Shown: in pieces, positions 1-12,356 of the stretch
Position numbering within the stretch: position 1 is the first letter of the stretch
Layout: each line of letters opens with the position of its first letter
NCBI RefSeq assembly: GCF_003368325.1
Contig: NZ_CP031467.1
Span: 1,736,001 to 1,800,000 of the forward strand
DNA: 64,000 bases
From: Paraburkholderia caffeinilytica
Lineage (GTDB): Bacteria > Pseudomonadota > Gammaproteobacteria > Burkholderiales > Burkholderiaceae
Direction: 5' to 3'
The notes under the pieces: generated by a model
What the model was told of the DNA's origin: nothing
The model's database searches: none
The model's input: the letters and a program-made list of their open reading frames with translations, nothing else
Translations under genes and position numbers: made by a program

Positions 1-152
<152 letters not shown>

Positions 153-184
153 GATCTTGCAATTCTGCCAATACCGCTGATGAG

Positions 185-212
185 GCCGCTCGCGTCAACC
201 TTGAGCGAGCGG
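185..212. repeat. 8-bp-stem hairpin in the hisA-hisF gap
   Basis: An 8-bp inverted repeat (CCGCTCGC at 185-192, GCGAGCGG at 205-212, 12-nt loop) lies in the 226-nt gap between hisA and hisF. No T-run follows on either strand, so it is not a standard intrinsic terminator. It could be an mRNA stability element; no function can be assigned. Confidence 0.35.
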
Positions 213-378
213 CACAGTGCCGGCGCGGCTAGCCGCGTCAGGCCGTAAGGATGTCGAACAGCGACGCCTGCGGCTTGACACGATTTCAGAACGCGCCGTT
301 GCGTGCGCCTTTAGTTCCGCCGCAGCGTCGTCTTCAAATCGATCGCGACGCCTCGCGCTTCGAGCCTTGATTCGAGCC

Positions 379-1131
379 TTAAGCGTCGTCCGATTCGCGC
401 AACCGGTCCGCATGGGTCTGCGCCGCCGCGAAGTCCAGATCGCCCGAGTAGATCGCCCGGCCGCAAATCACGCCTTCGATGCCTTCGTCCTCGACTTCGC
501 ATAGCGACTCGATATCGGCGAGGTTCGACAAACCGCCGCTCGCGATCACCGGAATCTTCACCGCGCGGGCGAGACGCACCGTCGCTTCGATGTTGATGCC
601 CTGGAGCATGCCGTCGCGACCGATGTCCGTGTAGATGATCGACTCGCAGCCGTAATCCTCGAACTTGCGCGCCAGATCGGCCACTTCATGGCCGGTCAGC
701 TTGCTCCAGCCGTCTGTCGCGACCTTGCCGTCTTTCGCATCCAGACCGACGATGATATGGCCGCCGAAAGCGGTGCACGCATCCTGCAGGAAGCCGGGAT
801 TCTTCACCGCGGCCGTGCCGATGATGACGTACGACAAGCCGTCGTCCAGATAGCGCTCGATCGTGTTCAGATCGCGGATGCCGCCGCCCAGCTGGACGGG
901 AATCTCACCGCCCACTTCCTCGATGATCGCGCGGATCGCGTCTTCGTTTTTCGGCTTGCCGGCGAACGCGCCATTCAGGTCGACGAGGTGCAGACGGCGG
1001 GCGCCGCGATCGACCCAATGCCGGGCCATCGCCGCCGGTTCCTCGGAAAATATCGTCGCCTGGTCCATATCGCCCTGTTTGAGGCGTACACAGTGACCAT
1101 CTTTCAGGTCGATGGCGGGAATCAGCAGCAT
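379..1131 (-). CDS. hisA: Phosphoribosylformimino-5-aminoimidazole carboxamide ribotide isomerase HisA
   Basis: A 250-residue (beta/alpha)8 isomerase converting ProFAR to PRFAR, the fourth histidine step. The product begins [20 protein letters not shown], the family start with the catalytic Asp in AIDLKDG near residue 9; the second phosphate-binding region (VIASGGLSN) is present near residue 200. The frame is open 23 codons further upstream but that stretch has no family match, so the MLLIPAID start is chosen. Length is normal. It lies between hisH (223-nt gap upstream) and hisF in the minus-strand his operon. Confidence 0.96.
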   Translation of the reverse strand: MLLIPAIDLKDGHCVRLKQGDMDQATIFSEEPAAMARHWVDRGARRLHLVDLNGAFAGKPKNEDAIRAIIEEVGGEIPVQLGGGIRDLNTIERYLDDGLSYVIIGTAAVKNPGFLQDACTAFGGHIIVGLDAKDGKVATDGWSKLTGHEVADLARKFEDYGCESIIYTDIGRDGMLQGINIEATVRLARAVKIPVIASGGLSNLADIESLCEVEDEGIEGVICGRAIYSGDLDFAAAQTHADRLRESDDA

Positions 1132-1354
1132 AGCAATCGGGTGTTGTCTGGGAGGTGGTTGAAGGTCGGCGGCAGCGGCTGACAAGCCAGCCCGCCGCAA
1201 CGCCGTTTCGCTAGTTTAGTACAACTCTTTCGACGCCCTTGCGCAGCGCCATATTGGAACGCATGGAGCGAAATCGTCTTGCTGCGGTTGCGGCGTGCAA
1301 CCTCCGCTCCGCTGATGGCGGAACGGCGCACGGCAACGGGATGAAGAAAGGCGC

Positions 1355-1996
1355 TCACGGGTTCCAGTGCACGAAGTTGCGATACACGCGCAGCCCCGCT
1401 TCGGCGCTCTTTTCCGGGTGGAATTGGGTCGCGAAGATGTTATCCCGCGCCACCGCCGAGGTAAAGGGCACACCGTACACCGTTTCGCCCGACGTGTGGG
1501 CCGCATTGTCCGGCACGACGTAATAGCTGTGCACGAAGTAGAAGAACGCGTTATCCGCGACGCCGTCCCACAACGGATGCGGCTGCGCCTGGCGCACGCG
1601 GTTCCAGCCCATTTGCGGGACCTTGAAGCGCGAACCGTCGTCCTGTACCTGGCCTTCCAGATCGAAGCGCAGCACCTTGCCGGGCAACAGACCCAAGCCG
1701 GGCGTACCGCCCTCGGCACTCCAGTCGAACAGCATCTGCTCGCCGACGCACACGCCCATCAGCGGCTTGGTGCGCGAGGCCTCGACGACCGCTTCCTGCA
1801 GGCCGGACTCGGCCAGACTGCGCATGCAGTCGGGCATCGCGCCCTGGCCGGGCAGCACCACGCGGTCGGCCGAGCGGATCGCTTCCGGCTGATCGACGAT
1901 CGCCACGTCCGCTTCCGGCGCGGCGCGGCGCAATGCCTGGGCAACCGAGCGCAGGTTGCCCATTCCGTAATCCACAATCGCTATCGAAGTTTTCAT
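1355..1996 (-). CDS. hisH: Imidazole glycerol phosphate synthase glutaminase subunit HisH
   Basis: A 213-residue class I glutamine amidotransferase that supplies ammonia to HisF. The triad is visible: nucleophile Cys83 in GVCVGEQ, and the C-terminal His-Glu in QFHPEKS. The oxyanion strand region [10 protein letters not shown] is intact. Its ATG overlaps the stop codon of the upstream marC-family gene by 4 nt (ATGA), implying translational coupling, which is unusual because marC has no role in histidine synthesis. Followed by a 223-nt gap and hisA. Confidence 0.96.
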   Translation of the reverse strand: MKTSIAIVDYGMGNLRSVAQALRRAAPEADVAIVDQPEAIRSADRVVLPGQGAMPDCMRSLAESGLQEAVVEASRTKPLMGVCVGEQMLFDWSAEGGTPGLGLLPGKVLRFDLEGQVQDDGSRFKVPQMGWNRVRQAQPHPLWDGVADNAFFYFVHSYYVVPDNAAHTSGETVYGVPFTSAVARDNIFATQFHPEKSAEAGLRVYRNFVHWNP

Positions 1997-2613
1997 TTCA
2001 AGTTAGGCAGCAATGCCTTCAATCCGTCGACGATGAATTCCACTGCCAGCGCCGATAACATCAAACCCATGAGCCGCGTGCCGATATTGATACCCGTGCG
2101 ACCGACCCAGCGGGCAATCGGTTCAGCGAGCCGCAGCGAAAAGAAGCAGATCGCCGCCAATACGGCGCCGATCGCCACGAGGCTCAACCGGTCGTACCAG
2201 TGCGCCGAGCCGGCCGCATAAATGATCGTGGTGCTGATCGCGCCCGGGCCGGTCAGCAGCGGAATCGCCAGCGGCACAACCGCGATGTTGTTCTTCTGCT
2301 CGGCTTCATCGCGCTCTTCCGCCGTCGAACGGCTGTTGCCGATCTGCGCGTTCAGCATGTTGATGGCCATCAGCAGCATGATGATCCCGCCGCCCACTTC
2401 GAGCGACCCGACCGAAATGCCAAAGAAGCTGATGATCTGCTGTCCGAGCAGCGTCGTCACCGCAATCACGCAAAACACCGAAATCGCCGCGATCTGGATG
2501 GTTCTACGCCGCTCGACGTCGCTCTGATTTGCCGTCAGGCTCATGAAGAACGGGATGGCGCCGACCGGATTGATCAGCGCCAGCAGCGAAATAAACGACT
2601 TCAGAATATCCAT
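1993..2613 (-). CDS. MarC/YhgN family integral membrane protein
   Basis: A 206-residue hydrophobic protein with about six membrane segments, beginning [20 protein letters not shown]; the NPVGAIPFF motif near the N-terminus and a second one-sided repeat ([11 protein letters not shown], residues about 115-125) are typical of the MarC (UPF0056) family. The family's function is unsettled; an early link to multiple antibiotic resistance in E. coli was withdrawn and a transport role is only suggested. It is embedded in the his operon between hisB and hisH and overlaps the hisH start by 4 nt. Confidence 0.88.
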   Translation of the reverse strand: MDILKSFISLLALINPVGAIPFFMSLTANQSDVERRRTIQIAAISVFCVIAVTTLLGQQIISFFGISVGSLEVGGGIIMLLMAINMLNAQIGNSRSTAEERDEAEQKNNIAVVPLAIPLLTGPGAISTTIIYAAGSAHWYDRLSLVAIGAVLAAICFFSLRLAEPIARWVGRTGINIGTRLMGLMLSALAVEFIVDGLKALLPNLK

Positions 2614-2672
2614 CGCACACCGGGCGCGAGGAAGCGCGGCCGGTCCTGGTCACGAGGCTGGTAAATGAGCGC

Positions 2673-3260
2673 TTAAAGGCTGCCCTTGGTCGACGGAATC
2701 TGCCCCGCCGCGCGTTCGTCCATCTCGACGGCCATGCGCAATGCACGCCCGAACGCCTTGAACACCGTTTCCATCTGATGATGGGCGTTCAGGCCGCGCA
2801 GGTTGTCGATATGCAGCGTGACGCCGGCGTGGTTCACGAAGCCGCGGAAAAATTCGATGGAGAGATCGACGTCGAACGTGCCGATGCGCGCGCGCGTGAA
2901 CGGCACGTGGAATTCGAGGCCCGGACGCCCGGAAAAATCGATCACGACGCGTGACAGCGCTTCGTCGAGCGGCACGTAGGAATGACCGTAGCGGCGGATG
3001 CCCTTGCGGTCGCCGATTGCTTTCGCGACGGCCTGGCCGAGCGTGATGCCGACGTCTTCGACCGTATGGTGGTCGTCGATTTCGAGGTCGCCATGCGCTT
3101 CGATGTCCAGATCGAACAGTCCATGCCGTGCGATCTGGTCGAGCATATGATCAAGAAACGGCACACCGGTGGCCAGCTTCTGCTGACCGGTGCCGTCCAG
3201 ATTGATCTTCACACGGATCTGCGTTTCGCTGGTGTTGCGAACGACTTCCGCAAGGCGCAT
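2673..3260 (-). CDS. hisB: Imidazoleglycerol-phosphate dehydratase HisB
   Basis: A 195-residue monofunctional dehydratase (IGP to imidazole acetol phosphate) in the cytoplasm. Both metal-binding histidine motifs of the duplicated fold are present: HHTVEDVG near residue 70 and [15 protein letters not shown] near residue 165. No histidinol-phosphate phosphatase domain is fused, unlike the E. coli protein, and no such phosphatase gene is seen in this window. It sits 114 nt downstream of hisC and 59 nt upstream of the marC-family gene, on the minus strand. Confidence 0.96.
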   Translation of the reverse strand: MRLAEVVRNTSETQIRVKINLDGTGQQKLATGVPFLDHMLDQIARHGLFDLDIEAHGDLEIDDHHTVEDVGITLGQAVAKAIGDRKGIRRYGHSYVPLDEALSRVVIDFSGRPGLEFHVPFTRARIGTFDVDLSIEFFRGFVNHAGVTLHIDNLRGLNAHHQMETVFKAFGRALRMAVEMDERAAGQIPSTKGSL

Positions 3261-3374
3261 GGTAATTCCTCGAATCTAGCTAGAAAGCGATAGTAGTGTG
3301 GGATGGAAAAACGGCGGCCCGCGCGCGCTTTCCGCAGCTTGGGAAAGCGCTCACGCAGCCGTCTGGTACGTCAT

Positions 3375-4445
3375 TCAGTGCAGCACAAGCTTCAGTCCGG
3401 CGACCAATTGGGCGTTTTCTTCGGGCGAACCGACAGTCAAACGCACGCAATTGACCAGCAATGGATGCATTTTACTCACGTTTTTGATCAAAACCCGCGC
3501 CGCCAGCAGCGTTTCGAACATAACGGATGCGTCAGGCACCCGCACCAGCAGGAAGTTGCCGGCACTCGGGAACACTTCGGCGCCCGGCAATTGGGCCACG
3601 GCTTGCGCGAGTTTCGTCCGCTCTTCGCGCAGTTGCTCGGCCTGGGCGTCGAGTACGTCGACGTGGTCGAGCAGGAAGTCGGCGGCGGCTTGCGTCAGCA
3701 CGTTGGTGTTGTAAGGCGGGCGCACCTTGTCGAACTCGGTGAGCCAGGCGGGCCTGCCGACCAGATAACCCAGGCGGATGCCGGCCAGGCCGAGCTTGGA
3801 CACCGTCCGCATCACGACGACATTGTCGAACGCATCGGCGCGTGGCAGCCAGCTTTGCTGCGCGAACGGCTGGTACGCCTCGTCGATCACCACGAGGCTT
3901 TTGTTTGCCGCGGCGATGATGCGCTCCATGTCCGCGCCGTCGTACAGCGTGCCGGTGGGGTTGTTCGGGTAGGCCAGATAGACGACCGCCGGCTCATGCT
4001 CGGCGATCGCCGCCAGCATCGCTTCCGTGTCGAGCGTGAAATCGGCCTTGAGCGGCACGCCGATGAATTCCAGATTCGCCAGCTTCGCCGACATCTGATA
4101 CATGACGAAACCCGGCATCGGCGCGAGCACCTTGGCGCCCGGCTTCGCGCACGCCACCGACACCATGCTGATGATTTCATCCGAGCCGTTGCCGAGCAGC
4201 ACGTCGCAACCCGCGGGCACGCCCATCACACGCTTGATCTTTTCAATCAGCGCTTCCGGGCGCGGCGCCGGATAGCGGTTTAGCGCGACGCCGGCCAGAT
4301 GCTCGCCCAGATGGGCGGCAAGCACCGGAGGTAGTCGAAATGGGTTTTCCATCGCATCGAGCTTGATGTAGCCCGTGGCGTCCGGAACCGGATAGCTCGT
4401 CATCGCGAGCACGTCGCGGCGGATGATGTCTTGAGGTGTCGTCAT
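3375..4445 (-). CDS. hisC: Histidinol-phosphate aminotransferase HisC
   Basis: A 356-residue fold-type I PLP aminotransferase making histidinol phosphate from imidazole acetol phosphate and glutamate. Landmarks: [11 protein letters not shown] (residues 56-66), GNGSDEII (85-92), YPNNPTGT (159-166), VIDEAY (186-191) and the PLP lysine Lys217 in [14 protein letters not shown]. The length is normal for the family. It is followed by hisB and preceded by a 201-nt gap to hisD in which no gene is apparent. Confidence 0.96.
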   Translation of the reverse strand: MTTPQDIIRRDVLAMTSYPVPDATGYIKLDAMENPFRLPPVLAAHLGEHLAGVALNRYPAPRPEALIEKIKRVMGVPAGCDVLLGNGSDEIISMVSVACAKPGAKVLAPMPGFVMYQMSAKLANLEFIGVPLKADFTLDTEAMLAAIAEHEPAVVYLAYPNNPTGTLYDGADMERIIAAANKSLVVIDEAYQPFAQQSWLPRADAFDNVVVMRTVSKLGLAGIRLGYLVGRPAWLTEFDKVRPPYNTNVLTQAAADFLLDHVDVLDAQAEQLREERTKLAQAVAQLPGAEVFPSAGNFLLVRVPDASVMFETLLAARVLIKNVSKMHPLLVNCVRLTVGSPEENAQLVAGLKLVLH

Positions 4446-4646
4446 AAGTCAGTGGACCGGGCCGCACGGGAGACGCCGGCCGGGTATCGAGGTATCGGCG
4501 GCTTGCGGACTGCCCCAGCTTGGTCTGTATTGTCGTTATTTAACGGGAAATTACGCGAAATCCGTCGGCGGAGTTCGCGGACACCGGTTCGATGCCCGCT
4601 TGCGCCATCTTCGGGTTCGCCGCTTCCGGGCGCTTGTTCCTCACCT

Positions 4647-5969
4647 TCAGCCGTTCTGCCGCATCCGGTATTCGGCGCTGCGGGCATGTGCCTGCAGGCC
4701 TTCGCCGTATGCGAGTTCGGCGGCGATCTCGCCAAGCGTCTGCGCGCCGTCCGCGCTGACCTCGATTACGCTCGACCGCTTGAAAAAATCGTAGACGCCC
4801 AGCGGCGACGAGAACCGCGCGGTACGCGACGTAGGCAGCACGTGATTCGGCCCCGCGCAGTAGTCCCCGAGGCTTTCGCTGGTATAGCGGCCAAGGAAGA
4901 TCGCACCGGCGTGACGGATCAGCTGGCCCCATTGATGCGGCTCCAGCGCGGAGATTTCGAGGTGTTCCGGTGCGATGTCGTTGGCGATCGCGCAGGCTTC
5001 GGCCATATCGCGCACCTTGATCAACGCACCGCGGCCTTCGAGCGACGCGCGGATCACGTCCTGGCGCGGCATGGTCGGCAGCAGCTCGTTGATCGCGTCG
5101 CGTACGCGGGCGATGAATGCATCGTCCGGGCACAGCAGGATGGATTGCGCGAGCTCGTCGTGCTCCGCTTGCGAGAACAGGTCCATCGCGACCCAGCGCG
5201 GGTCCGTCGTGCCGTCGCACAAGACGAGAATTTCCGACGGCCCGGCGATCATGTCGATCCCGACCGTGCCGAACACGCGGCGCTTGGCCGAGGCGACATA
5301 GGCATTGCCCGGGCCGCAGATCTTGTCGACCGCCGGCACCGTTTCCGTGCCGTACGCCAGCGCGCCCACCGCCTGCGCGCCGCCGATCGTGAACACGCGA
5401 TCCACGCCGCCCAGCAACGCGGCCGCCAGCACGAGCGGATTCTTCACGCCGTCCGGCGTGGGCACGACCATGACGATTTCGCGCACGCCGGCCACGCGCG
5501 CCGGAATCGCGTTCATCAACACCGACGACGGATACGCCGCCTTGCCGCCCGGCACGTAGATACCCGCGCGATCCAGCGGCGTGACCTTCTGGCCGAGCAC
5601 CGTGCCGTCGGCTTCCGTGTACTGCCAGCTATGGCTGCCGCACTCGATCTTCTGCTTCTCGTGGTAACCGCGCACGCGCGCCGCCGCCGCTTCGAGCGCC
5701 GCGCGGCGCTTCGGCTCGAGGCCTTCCAGCGCCGCTTCCAGTTCGGACATCGGCAACTCGAGCGACTCGACGCTCTTCGCCTCGACGCGGTCGAAGCGGT
5801 TCGTGTACTCGAGCACCGCGGCGTCGCCGCGCGCCTTCACGTCGTTCAGAATCTGCGCGACCGAGCGCTCGATTGCTTCGTCTTCGCTCGCCTCGAACGC
5901 GAGCACCGCGTGCAGCAACTTCTGGAAGTCGGGCGAGCTGGAATCGAGTTTGCGAATCTTGATAGACAT
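4647..5969 (-). CDS. hisD: Histidinol dehydrogenase HisD
   Basis: A 440-residue zinc-dependent enzyme that oxidises histidinol to histidine with two NAD+ in the last two pathway steps. The product shows the family signature GPSEILVL, the zinc-ligand stretch [11 protein letters not shown], and the catalytic-base region IAPEHLEI. Length and start ([15 protein letters not shown]) agree with proteobacterial HisD. It lies 61 nt downstream of hisG and upstream of hisC in the same minus-strand operon. Confidence 0.97.
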   Translation of the reverse strand: MSIKIRKLDSSSPDFQKLLHAVLAFEASEDEAIERSVAQILNDVKARGDAAVLEYTNRFDRVEAKSVESLELPMSELEAALEGLEPKRRAALEAAAARVRGYHEKQKIECGSHSWQYTEADGTVLGQKVTPLDRAGIYVPGGKAAYPSSVLMNAIPARVAGVREIVMVVPTPDGVKNPLVLAAALLGGVDRVFTIGGAQAVGALAYGTETVPAVDKICGPGNAYVASAKRRVFGTVGIDMIAGPSEILVLCDGTTDPRWVAMDLFSQAEHDELAQSILLCPDDAFIARVRDAINELLPTMPRQDVIRASLEGRGALIKVRDMAEACAIANDIAPEHLEISALEPHQWGQLIRHAGAIFLGRYTSESLGDYCAGPNHVLPTSRTARFSSPLGVYDFFKRSSVIEVSADGAQTLGEIAAELAYGEGLQAHARSAEYRMRQNG

Positions 5970-6030
5970 ACGGGTATCCGTTTCGGTAAGGCGCGCGTTA
6001 AAAGTTCGACCACGCGCGTGGCCAAACTGT

Positions 6031-8099
<2,069 letters not shown>

Positions 8100-8339
8100 T
8101 TACGCGTTCTGCCATTCGGCGGGCGTCAGCGTCTTCATGCTGAGCGCGTGGATTTCTTCGCGCATGCGGTCGCCGAGCGCCGCATACACGAGTTGGTGGC
8201 GCTGGATCAGACGCTTGCCTTCGAAGCTCGGCGAGACGATGGTCGCAAAGAAATGCTGACCGTCGCCCTCGACTTCGAGATGCTGGCAAGCGAGCCCAGC
8301 TGCGATGTATTGCTTGACCTGTTCGGGAGTCGGCAACAT
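8100..8339 (-). CDS. BolA/IbaG family protein
   Basis: A 79-residue protein with the BolA fold pattern: EVEGDGQHFFATIVSPSFEG in the middle and the helix RLIQRHQLVYAALGDRM followed by IHALSMKTLTP. BolA-like proteins pair with monothiol glutaredoxins and act in Fe-S/iron homeostasis; the IbaG subgroup is commonly next to murA and the mla genes, as here. The conserved His of the HQLVY helix is present. It is closely packed between the ABC permease (15 nt) and murA (12 nt). Confidence 0.92.
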   Translation of the reverse strand: MLPTPEQVKQYIAAGLACQHLEVEGDGQHFFATIVSPSFEGKRLIQRHQLVYAALGDRMREEIHALSMKTLTPAEWQNA

Positions 8340-8354
8340 GAGAGATGCTCCTGA

Positions 8355-9119
8355 TCAGTGGCGCAGTTTGTAGCCGGAGGCGAGCATGCGCATCGCCACC
8401 ACGGCCAGCACCACAAAGAAACCGGCAACGATCGCAAGGCTCGCGAGCGGATTGATATCCGACATCCCGAAGAAACCGTAGCGAAAGCCGTCGATCATGT
8501 AGAAAAAGGGATTGAGCCGCGACACTTCGCGCCACACCGGTGGCAGCGTGTGCGTCGAGTAGAACACGCCCGAGAGGAACGTGAGCGGCATAATCAGAAA
8601 GTTTTGAAACGCGGCGAGCTGATCGAACTTCTCAGCCCAGATGCCCGCGATCAAGCCCAGCGTGCCAAGAATCGCCGCGCCGAAAATCGCGAACGCGATG
8701 ATATAAAGCGGCGCGCTGAAGCTGACCGGCACGAACCAGATCGTCACGATGAACACGCCGAAGCCTACCGCGAGACCGCGGGCCACGGCCGCGAGCACAT
8801 ACGCACCGAACATCTCGTAGTGCGACAACGGCGGCAACAGCACGAACACCAGGTTGCCGGTGATCTTCGACTGGATCAGCGAGGACGAGCTATTCGCAAA
8901 TGCGTTCTGCAACACGCTCATCATCACGAGGCCGGGAATCAGGAAGCTCGTGTACTCGACACCCGGATAGACCTGAACGTGGCCACGCAACGCGTGGCCG
9001 AAGATCGTCAGATACAGCAGCGCAGTGATGACCGGCGCCAGCACGGTCTGGAACGCCACCTTCCAGAACCGCAGGATTTCCTTGTAAAACAGCGTGCTGA
9101 AACCACTGTAGCCGCTCAT
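8355..9119 (-). CDS. ABC-2 type transporter permease (YadH-like)
   Basis: A 254-residue inner-membrane permease with about six membrane segments, starting MSGYSGFSTLFYKEILRFWK. The ATG overlaps the stop of the ATPase gene by 4 nt (ATGA), which fixes the start despite an open frame further upstream. The short cytoplasmic N-terminal helix and the central glycine/proline-rich hairpin (MPLTFLSGVFYSTHTLPPVW) are typical of the ABC-2/YadH exporters. The substrate is unknown; position between mla and murA suggests an envelope role, which is inference. Confidence 0.92.
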   Translation of the reverse strand: MSGYSGFSTLFYKEILRFWKVAFQTVLAPVITALLYLTIFGHALRGHVQVYPGVEYTSFLIPGLVMMSVLQNAFANSSSSLIQSKITGNLVFVLLPPLSHYEMFGAYVLAAVARGLAVGFGVFIVTIWFVPVSFSAPLYIIAFAIFGAAILGTLGLIAGIWAEKFDQLAAFQNFLIMPLTFLSGVFYSTHTLPPVWREVSRLNPFFYMIDGFRYGFFGMSDINPLASLAIVAGFFVVLAVVAMRMLASGYKLRH

Positions 9120-10048
9120 GCCAGCCCCTCGATCACTTCCGGACCGTTCATCACCTGAACGAACACATCTTCGAGATCGGCTTTGCGAACCTCGATTTCT
9201 TCGAATGCGCAGCCCGCCGCGCGGCACTGCGCGAGAATCCGCTCGACGTCGTCATAGCTCGCGAGCCGCAGCAGATGCTGGCGGCCGTTGCCGTTGCCCG
9301 AACCACTTTCCACTTCGAGCGGACGCAACTCAGCCGGCAACACGCCTTGCGCAAAACGCAGGAACAGCTGCATGCCGGCGAAGCGCTGCAGCAGCGTGCT
9401 GGTGCGCTCGAGCGCGACGACCTCGCCACGCCGCAGCATCGCGATGCGGTCGCACAGCGATTCGGCTTCTTCCAGATAGTGCGTGGTCAGCACGATCGTG
9501 TGCCCTTCGCGATTCAGGCGCGAGATGAACTTCCACAAGGTTTGACGCAGTTCGACGTCGACGCCCGCGGTCGGCTCGTCCAGTACGATCACCGGCGGCC
9601 GATGCACCAGCGCCTGCGCCACGAGCACGCGGCGCTTCATGCCGCCCGACAGCGCGCGCATGTTGGCGTCGGCTTTCTCGGTGAGGTCGAGATTGGCCAT
9701 GATCTCGTCGATCCACGCGTCGTTATTGCGCAACCCGTAATAGCCGGACTGGATGCGCAAGGTTTCGCGCACCGTAAAGAAAGGATCGAACACGAGCTCC
9801 TGCGGCACCACGCCGAGCGCGCGGCGCGCGTCGCGGAAATCGCTGACTACGTCATGGCCGCGGACCGCGATGCTGCCTTCGTCGGCGCGCGCGAGACCGG
9901 CGAGTATGCTGATGAGCGTCGTCTTGCCCGCGCCGTTCGGACCGAGCAGTCCGAAGAACTCGCCTTCTTCCACCGTGAGGCTGACGCCCTTGAGCGCTTG
10001 CAAATCTTTGTAGCGCTTCTTGACGTTACGAATTTCTATGGCTGACAT
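9116..10048 (-). CDS. ABC transporter ATP-binding protein (YadG-like)
   Basis: A 310-residue ABC ATPase of the CcmA/YadG class, partner of the downstream YadH-like permease. Walker A GPNGAGKTT at residues 36-44, signature LSGGMKRR near 143, Walker B VIVLDEPTAGVD near 160 and the switch His (TTHYLEEAE) are intact. The C-terminal extension after residue 220 is the usual accessory region of this exporter class. It begins a possible separate transcription unit, 225 nt downstream of mlaB. Confidence 0.94.
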   Translation of the reverse strand: MSAIEIRNVKKRYKDLQALKGVSLTVEEGEFFGLLGPNGAGKTTLISILAGLARADEGSIAVRGHDVVSDFRDARRALGVVPQELVFDPFFTVRETLRIQSGYYGLRNNDAWIDEIMANLDLTEKADANMRALSGGMKRRVLVAQALVHRPPVIVLDEPTAGVDVELRQTLWKFISRLNREGHTIVLTTHYLEEAESLCDRIAMLRRGEVVALERTSTLLQRFAGMQLFLRFAQGVLPAELRPLEVESGSGNGNGRQHLLRLASYDDVERILAQCRAAGCAFEEIEVRKADLEDVFVQVMNGPEVIEGLA

Positions 10049-10153
10049 GACTGTGGGCCGCGTGCGTCGCGGCGCCTAAAGGAGCCCCGAGGGGGCGCAA
10101 AAGTGCTGGGAGGGACGAAATTGGGGCCGGTTATATGCCCCGAAAAACGTTTG

Positions 10154-10192
10154 ATTATAGGGCAAAAATCGGCAGCCCCGGCTCGGCCGGGG
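10154..10192 (-). promoter_or_regulatory. Hairpin plus -10 box between mlaB and the ABC exporter
   Basis: On the minus strand a GC-rich 7-bp hairpin (10176-10192, 3-nt loop) is followed about 8 nt later by a short T run and then by a perfect TATAAT (10159-10154) about 105 nt before the ATPase start. This fits a weak terminator for the mla mRNA and a fresh promoter for the exporter-bolA-murA-his genes. No good -35 hexamer is seen, so the promoter call is tentative. The rest of the 225-nt gap shows nothing. Confidence 0.4.
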
Positions 10193-10273
10193 CGATTGGA
10201 AGCGACGCTATGGGAGCGTCAATGTCGCGCCGGCGCAACCAGCTTGCGCGGAACTCGAGCAAGCGCCAAAGCG

Positions 10274-10564
10274 CTAGCTCCAGTCGACAAGGGTATCGAC
10301 GCCGTAGGCTTGTGCGAGGCTGGCGAGACCAGCCGGCAGGTTGACGATCTCGAACGCGATGCCGCGGGCCTGAGCGGCACGCGTCCACGCGAGCAGGACG
10401 GCAAGCGCGGACGAATCGAATTGCGCGAGCGGCGCGCAATCCACGCCGTTCGCACCCGCGGCAATGCGCTGCAAACCCGCTTCGAGCGCGGCTTTCGCGC
10501 TCTCGTGGGTCAACGTCGCGCCGCTTTCGAAGTGGCTTACGACGGCGTTCAGCACTTCGCTCAC
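10274..10564 (-). CDS. mlaB: STAS-domain protein MlaB
   Basis: A 96-residue STAS-domain protein, the cytoplasmic accessory subunit of the MlaFEDB lipid transporter that stabilises the ATPase MlaF. The central stretch LAQFDSSALAVLLAW is the STAS phosphorylatable-loop region with adjacent Ser residues. Its start overlaps the mlaC stop by 4 nt. The order mlaC-mlaB at the end of the operon matches other mla loci, although here MlaA is encoded inside the cluster too. Confidence 0.88.
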   Translation of the reverse strand: MSEVLNAVVSHFESGATLTHESAKAALEAGLQRIAAGANGVDCAPLAQFDSSALAVLLAWTRAAQARGIAFEIVNLPAGLASLAQAYGVDTLVDWS

Positions 10565-11193
10565 GACTGCTTGCCTGCGGCGAGTTGCTGGTTACGCTGC
10601 GTGAGGAACTGGATCAGTCCGTCCACGCCCTTCTGCTGGATCTGCTCGCTGAACTGCTGCTGATACGCCTGGATGAGCCACGCGCCGAGCACGTTGATGT
10701 CATACACGCGCCAGCCGTTCGGCGTCTTGTACAGACGGTAGTCGAGTTCGATCGGCGAGCCGTTGTTCATCACGACCGAGCGCACCACCGTGTCGGTGTC
10801 GTCCGGATTCATGCGGAACGGCTTGTACTGGATCTGCTGGTCGCGCACTTGCGCCAACGCACCCGAATACGTGCGGATCAACAGCATCTTGAATTGCTCG
10901 ACCACGGCGTTTTGCTGCTCCGGCGTCGCGGTGCGCCAGTTGCGCCCCATCGCCAGTTGCGTGGTACGGCGGAAATCGGTGTACGGCAGGATCTTTTCGT
11001 TGACGAGCTGCGTGATATGGGTGATGTCGCCTTGCTGGATCGACTTGTCGGCGTGGATCGAGTCGATCACCTGCTGGGTGACGGTCTTAACCAAAGTATC
11101 GGGCGAACTCGAATCGACAGTTTGTGCCGATGCACCAGCACTGGCGAACGAGAACAACGCAGCAAACAGCGGAATCAGGAAGAATTTTTTCAT
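10561..11193 (-). CDS. mlaC: Periplasmic phospholipid-binding protein MlaC
   Basis: A 210-residue protein with a Sec signal peptide (MKKFFLIPLFAALFSFASAG, cleavage after about ASAQ), belonging to the Ttg2D/MlaC family. It shuttles phospholipids across the periplasm between MlaA at the outer membrane and MlaFEDB at the inner membrane. The body carries the family stretches ILPYTDFRRTTQLAMGRNWR and YKTPNGWRVYDINVLGAWLI. The frame is open upstream by 22 codons, but the signal peptide defines the start. It follows mlaA after 114 nt. Confidence 0.93.
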   Translation of the reverse strand: MKKFFLIPLFAALFSFASAGASAQTVDSSSPDTLVKTVTQQVIDSIHADKSIQQGDITHITQLVNEKILPYTDFRRTTQLAMGRNWRTATPEQQNAVVEQFKMLLIRTYSGALAQVRDQQIQYKPFRMNPDDTDTVVRSVVMNNGSPIELDYRLYKTPNGWRVYDINVLGAWLIQAYQQQFSEQIQQKGVDGLIQFLTQRNQQLAAGKQS

Positions 11194-11307
11194 ATCGAAC
11201 CTTGCCTTAAAAATAGTGCAACCGTTTGAACCGACATTAGCACGCGAGTTCAGCAGCAATCCATGCGCAAACTGCGAGAGTCGTATCGAGGTGTTACGGC
11301 CGCACGA

Positions 11308-12345
11308 TCAACGCAATTTGAATGACGGAAAGCTGAAACGCGTCGGCGGAACCAGTTGACCGGCTGGAATCTGCGTCGTTTCCGGACCGCCGTTCAGGTC
11401 GAGCGGCGGCGTTTCCGAGCTGCCGGAGGCGGCTTCAGGTGCGGCCGCCGTGCCGGTTGCACCCGTGGTAGCCCCGGTGGTTGCACCCGCTGCCGAAGCA
11501 GCTTGCGGCGGCGTTGCCGCTGCCGTACCGGACGCAGGCGCCGCCTTTGCCGCGGCACCTTGCGTGCCAGCCGCACCGCTATCGACGTCCTCGTACTTCG
11601 GCAGCGGCGCTTCATCGCCGTAGTTCGGCAGCGACTGCGATTGCTTGCCGTCCGACAGCAAATACTGGCGGCGTTGCAGATACGCGTTGCGCACGAACGA
11701 ATACTTATCCAGCGCGGCGCCTTCCAGCACGTCGCTCGCGTTCAGCAGATTCGCACGCGTGTTGATCACGTTCAGGCCGTACAGCGCCCAGCTCAGGCCA
11801 TCCGGGTGAATGTAGCTAAGCGGATTCACGTAGTAATTGCCGATCGAGCCGACCGCGTCGCGCAGCGTGCTCGGCCCGAACAGCGGCAGCACGAGGTAGG
11901 GACCCGACGGCACGCCGTAGTGGCCGAGCGTCAGGCCGAGGTCGTTGTCGTGCTTGGGCAGCTTGGCGAGCGTCGCCACATCGAACAGACCGCCGACGCC
12001 GAACACCGTGTTGATCACGATCCGCATGATGTCTTCGACGCCATCGGTGATCTTCAGCTGCAGCAGATTGTTCGCCGCGATGTAGACGTCGCCGATGTTC
12101 GAGAAGAAGTTGGTGACGCTGTCGCGCACCGGTTGCGGCGTGATGGACACGTAGCCCTTCGCGACCGGCTTCAGCGCGTACTGATCGAGCTTGTCGTTGA
12201 CGGTGAAGATGGTGCGGTTCAAGCCCTCGAGCGGGTCGCCCTTGGTCGGCGTCTGCACGGTCGAGCAGCCGGCGAGCGTAGCGGCCGCGAGCGCGAACGT
12301 CGCTATCTGGACGGTGCGCGCACCTCGTTTGCGTAGGGTCTGCAT
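11308..12345 (-). CDS. mlaA: Outer-membrane lipoprotein MlaA (VacJ)
   Basis: A 345-residue lipoprotein; signal peptide with lipobox LAGC (Cys near residue 27). The core contains DPLEGLNRTIFTVNDKLDQY and LPLFGPSTLRDAVGSI, hallmarks of VacJ/MlaA, which removes mislocalised phospholipids from the outer leaflet. After about residue 255 it carries an unusually long Ala/Thr/Gly-rich low-complexity tail (AATPPQAASAAGATTGATTG and similar), which likely spans no structured domain. In E. coli mlaA is unlinked; here it sits between mlaD and mlaC in one minus-strand operon. Confidence 0.95.
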   Translation of the reverse strand: MQTLRKRGARTVQIATFALAAATLAGCSTVQTPTKGDPLEGLNRTIFTVNDKLDQYALKPVAKGYVSITPQPVRDSVTNFFSNIGDVYIAANNLLQLKITDGVEDIMRIVINTVFGVGGLFDVATLAKLPKHDNDLGLTLGHYGVPSGPYLVLPLFGPSTLRDAVGSIGNYYVNPLSYIHPDGLSWALYGLNVINTRANLLNASDVLEGAALDKYSFVRNAYLQRRQYLLSDGKQSQSLPNYGDEAPLPKYEDVDSGAAGTQGAAAKAAPASGTAAATPPQAASAAGATTGATTGATGTAAAPEAASGSSETPPLDLNGGPETTQIPAGQLVPPTRFSFPSFKLR

Positions 12346-12356
12346 TTTTATTCTCC

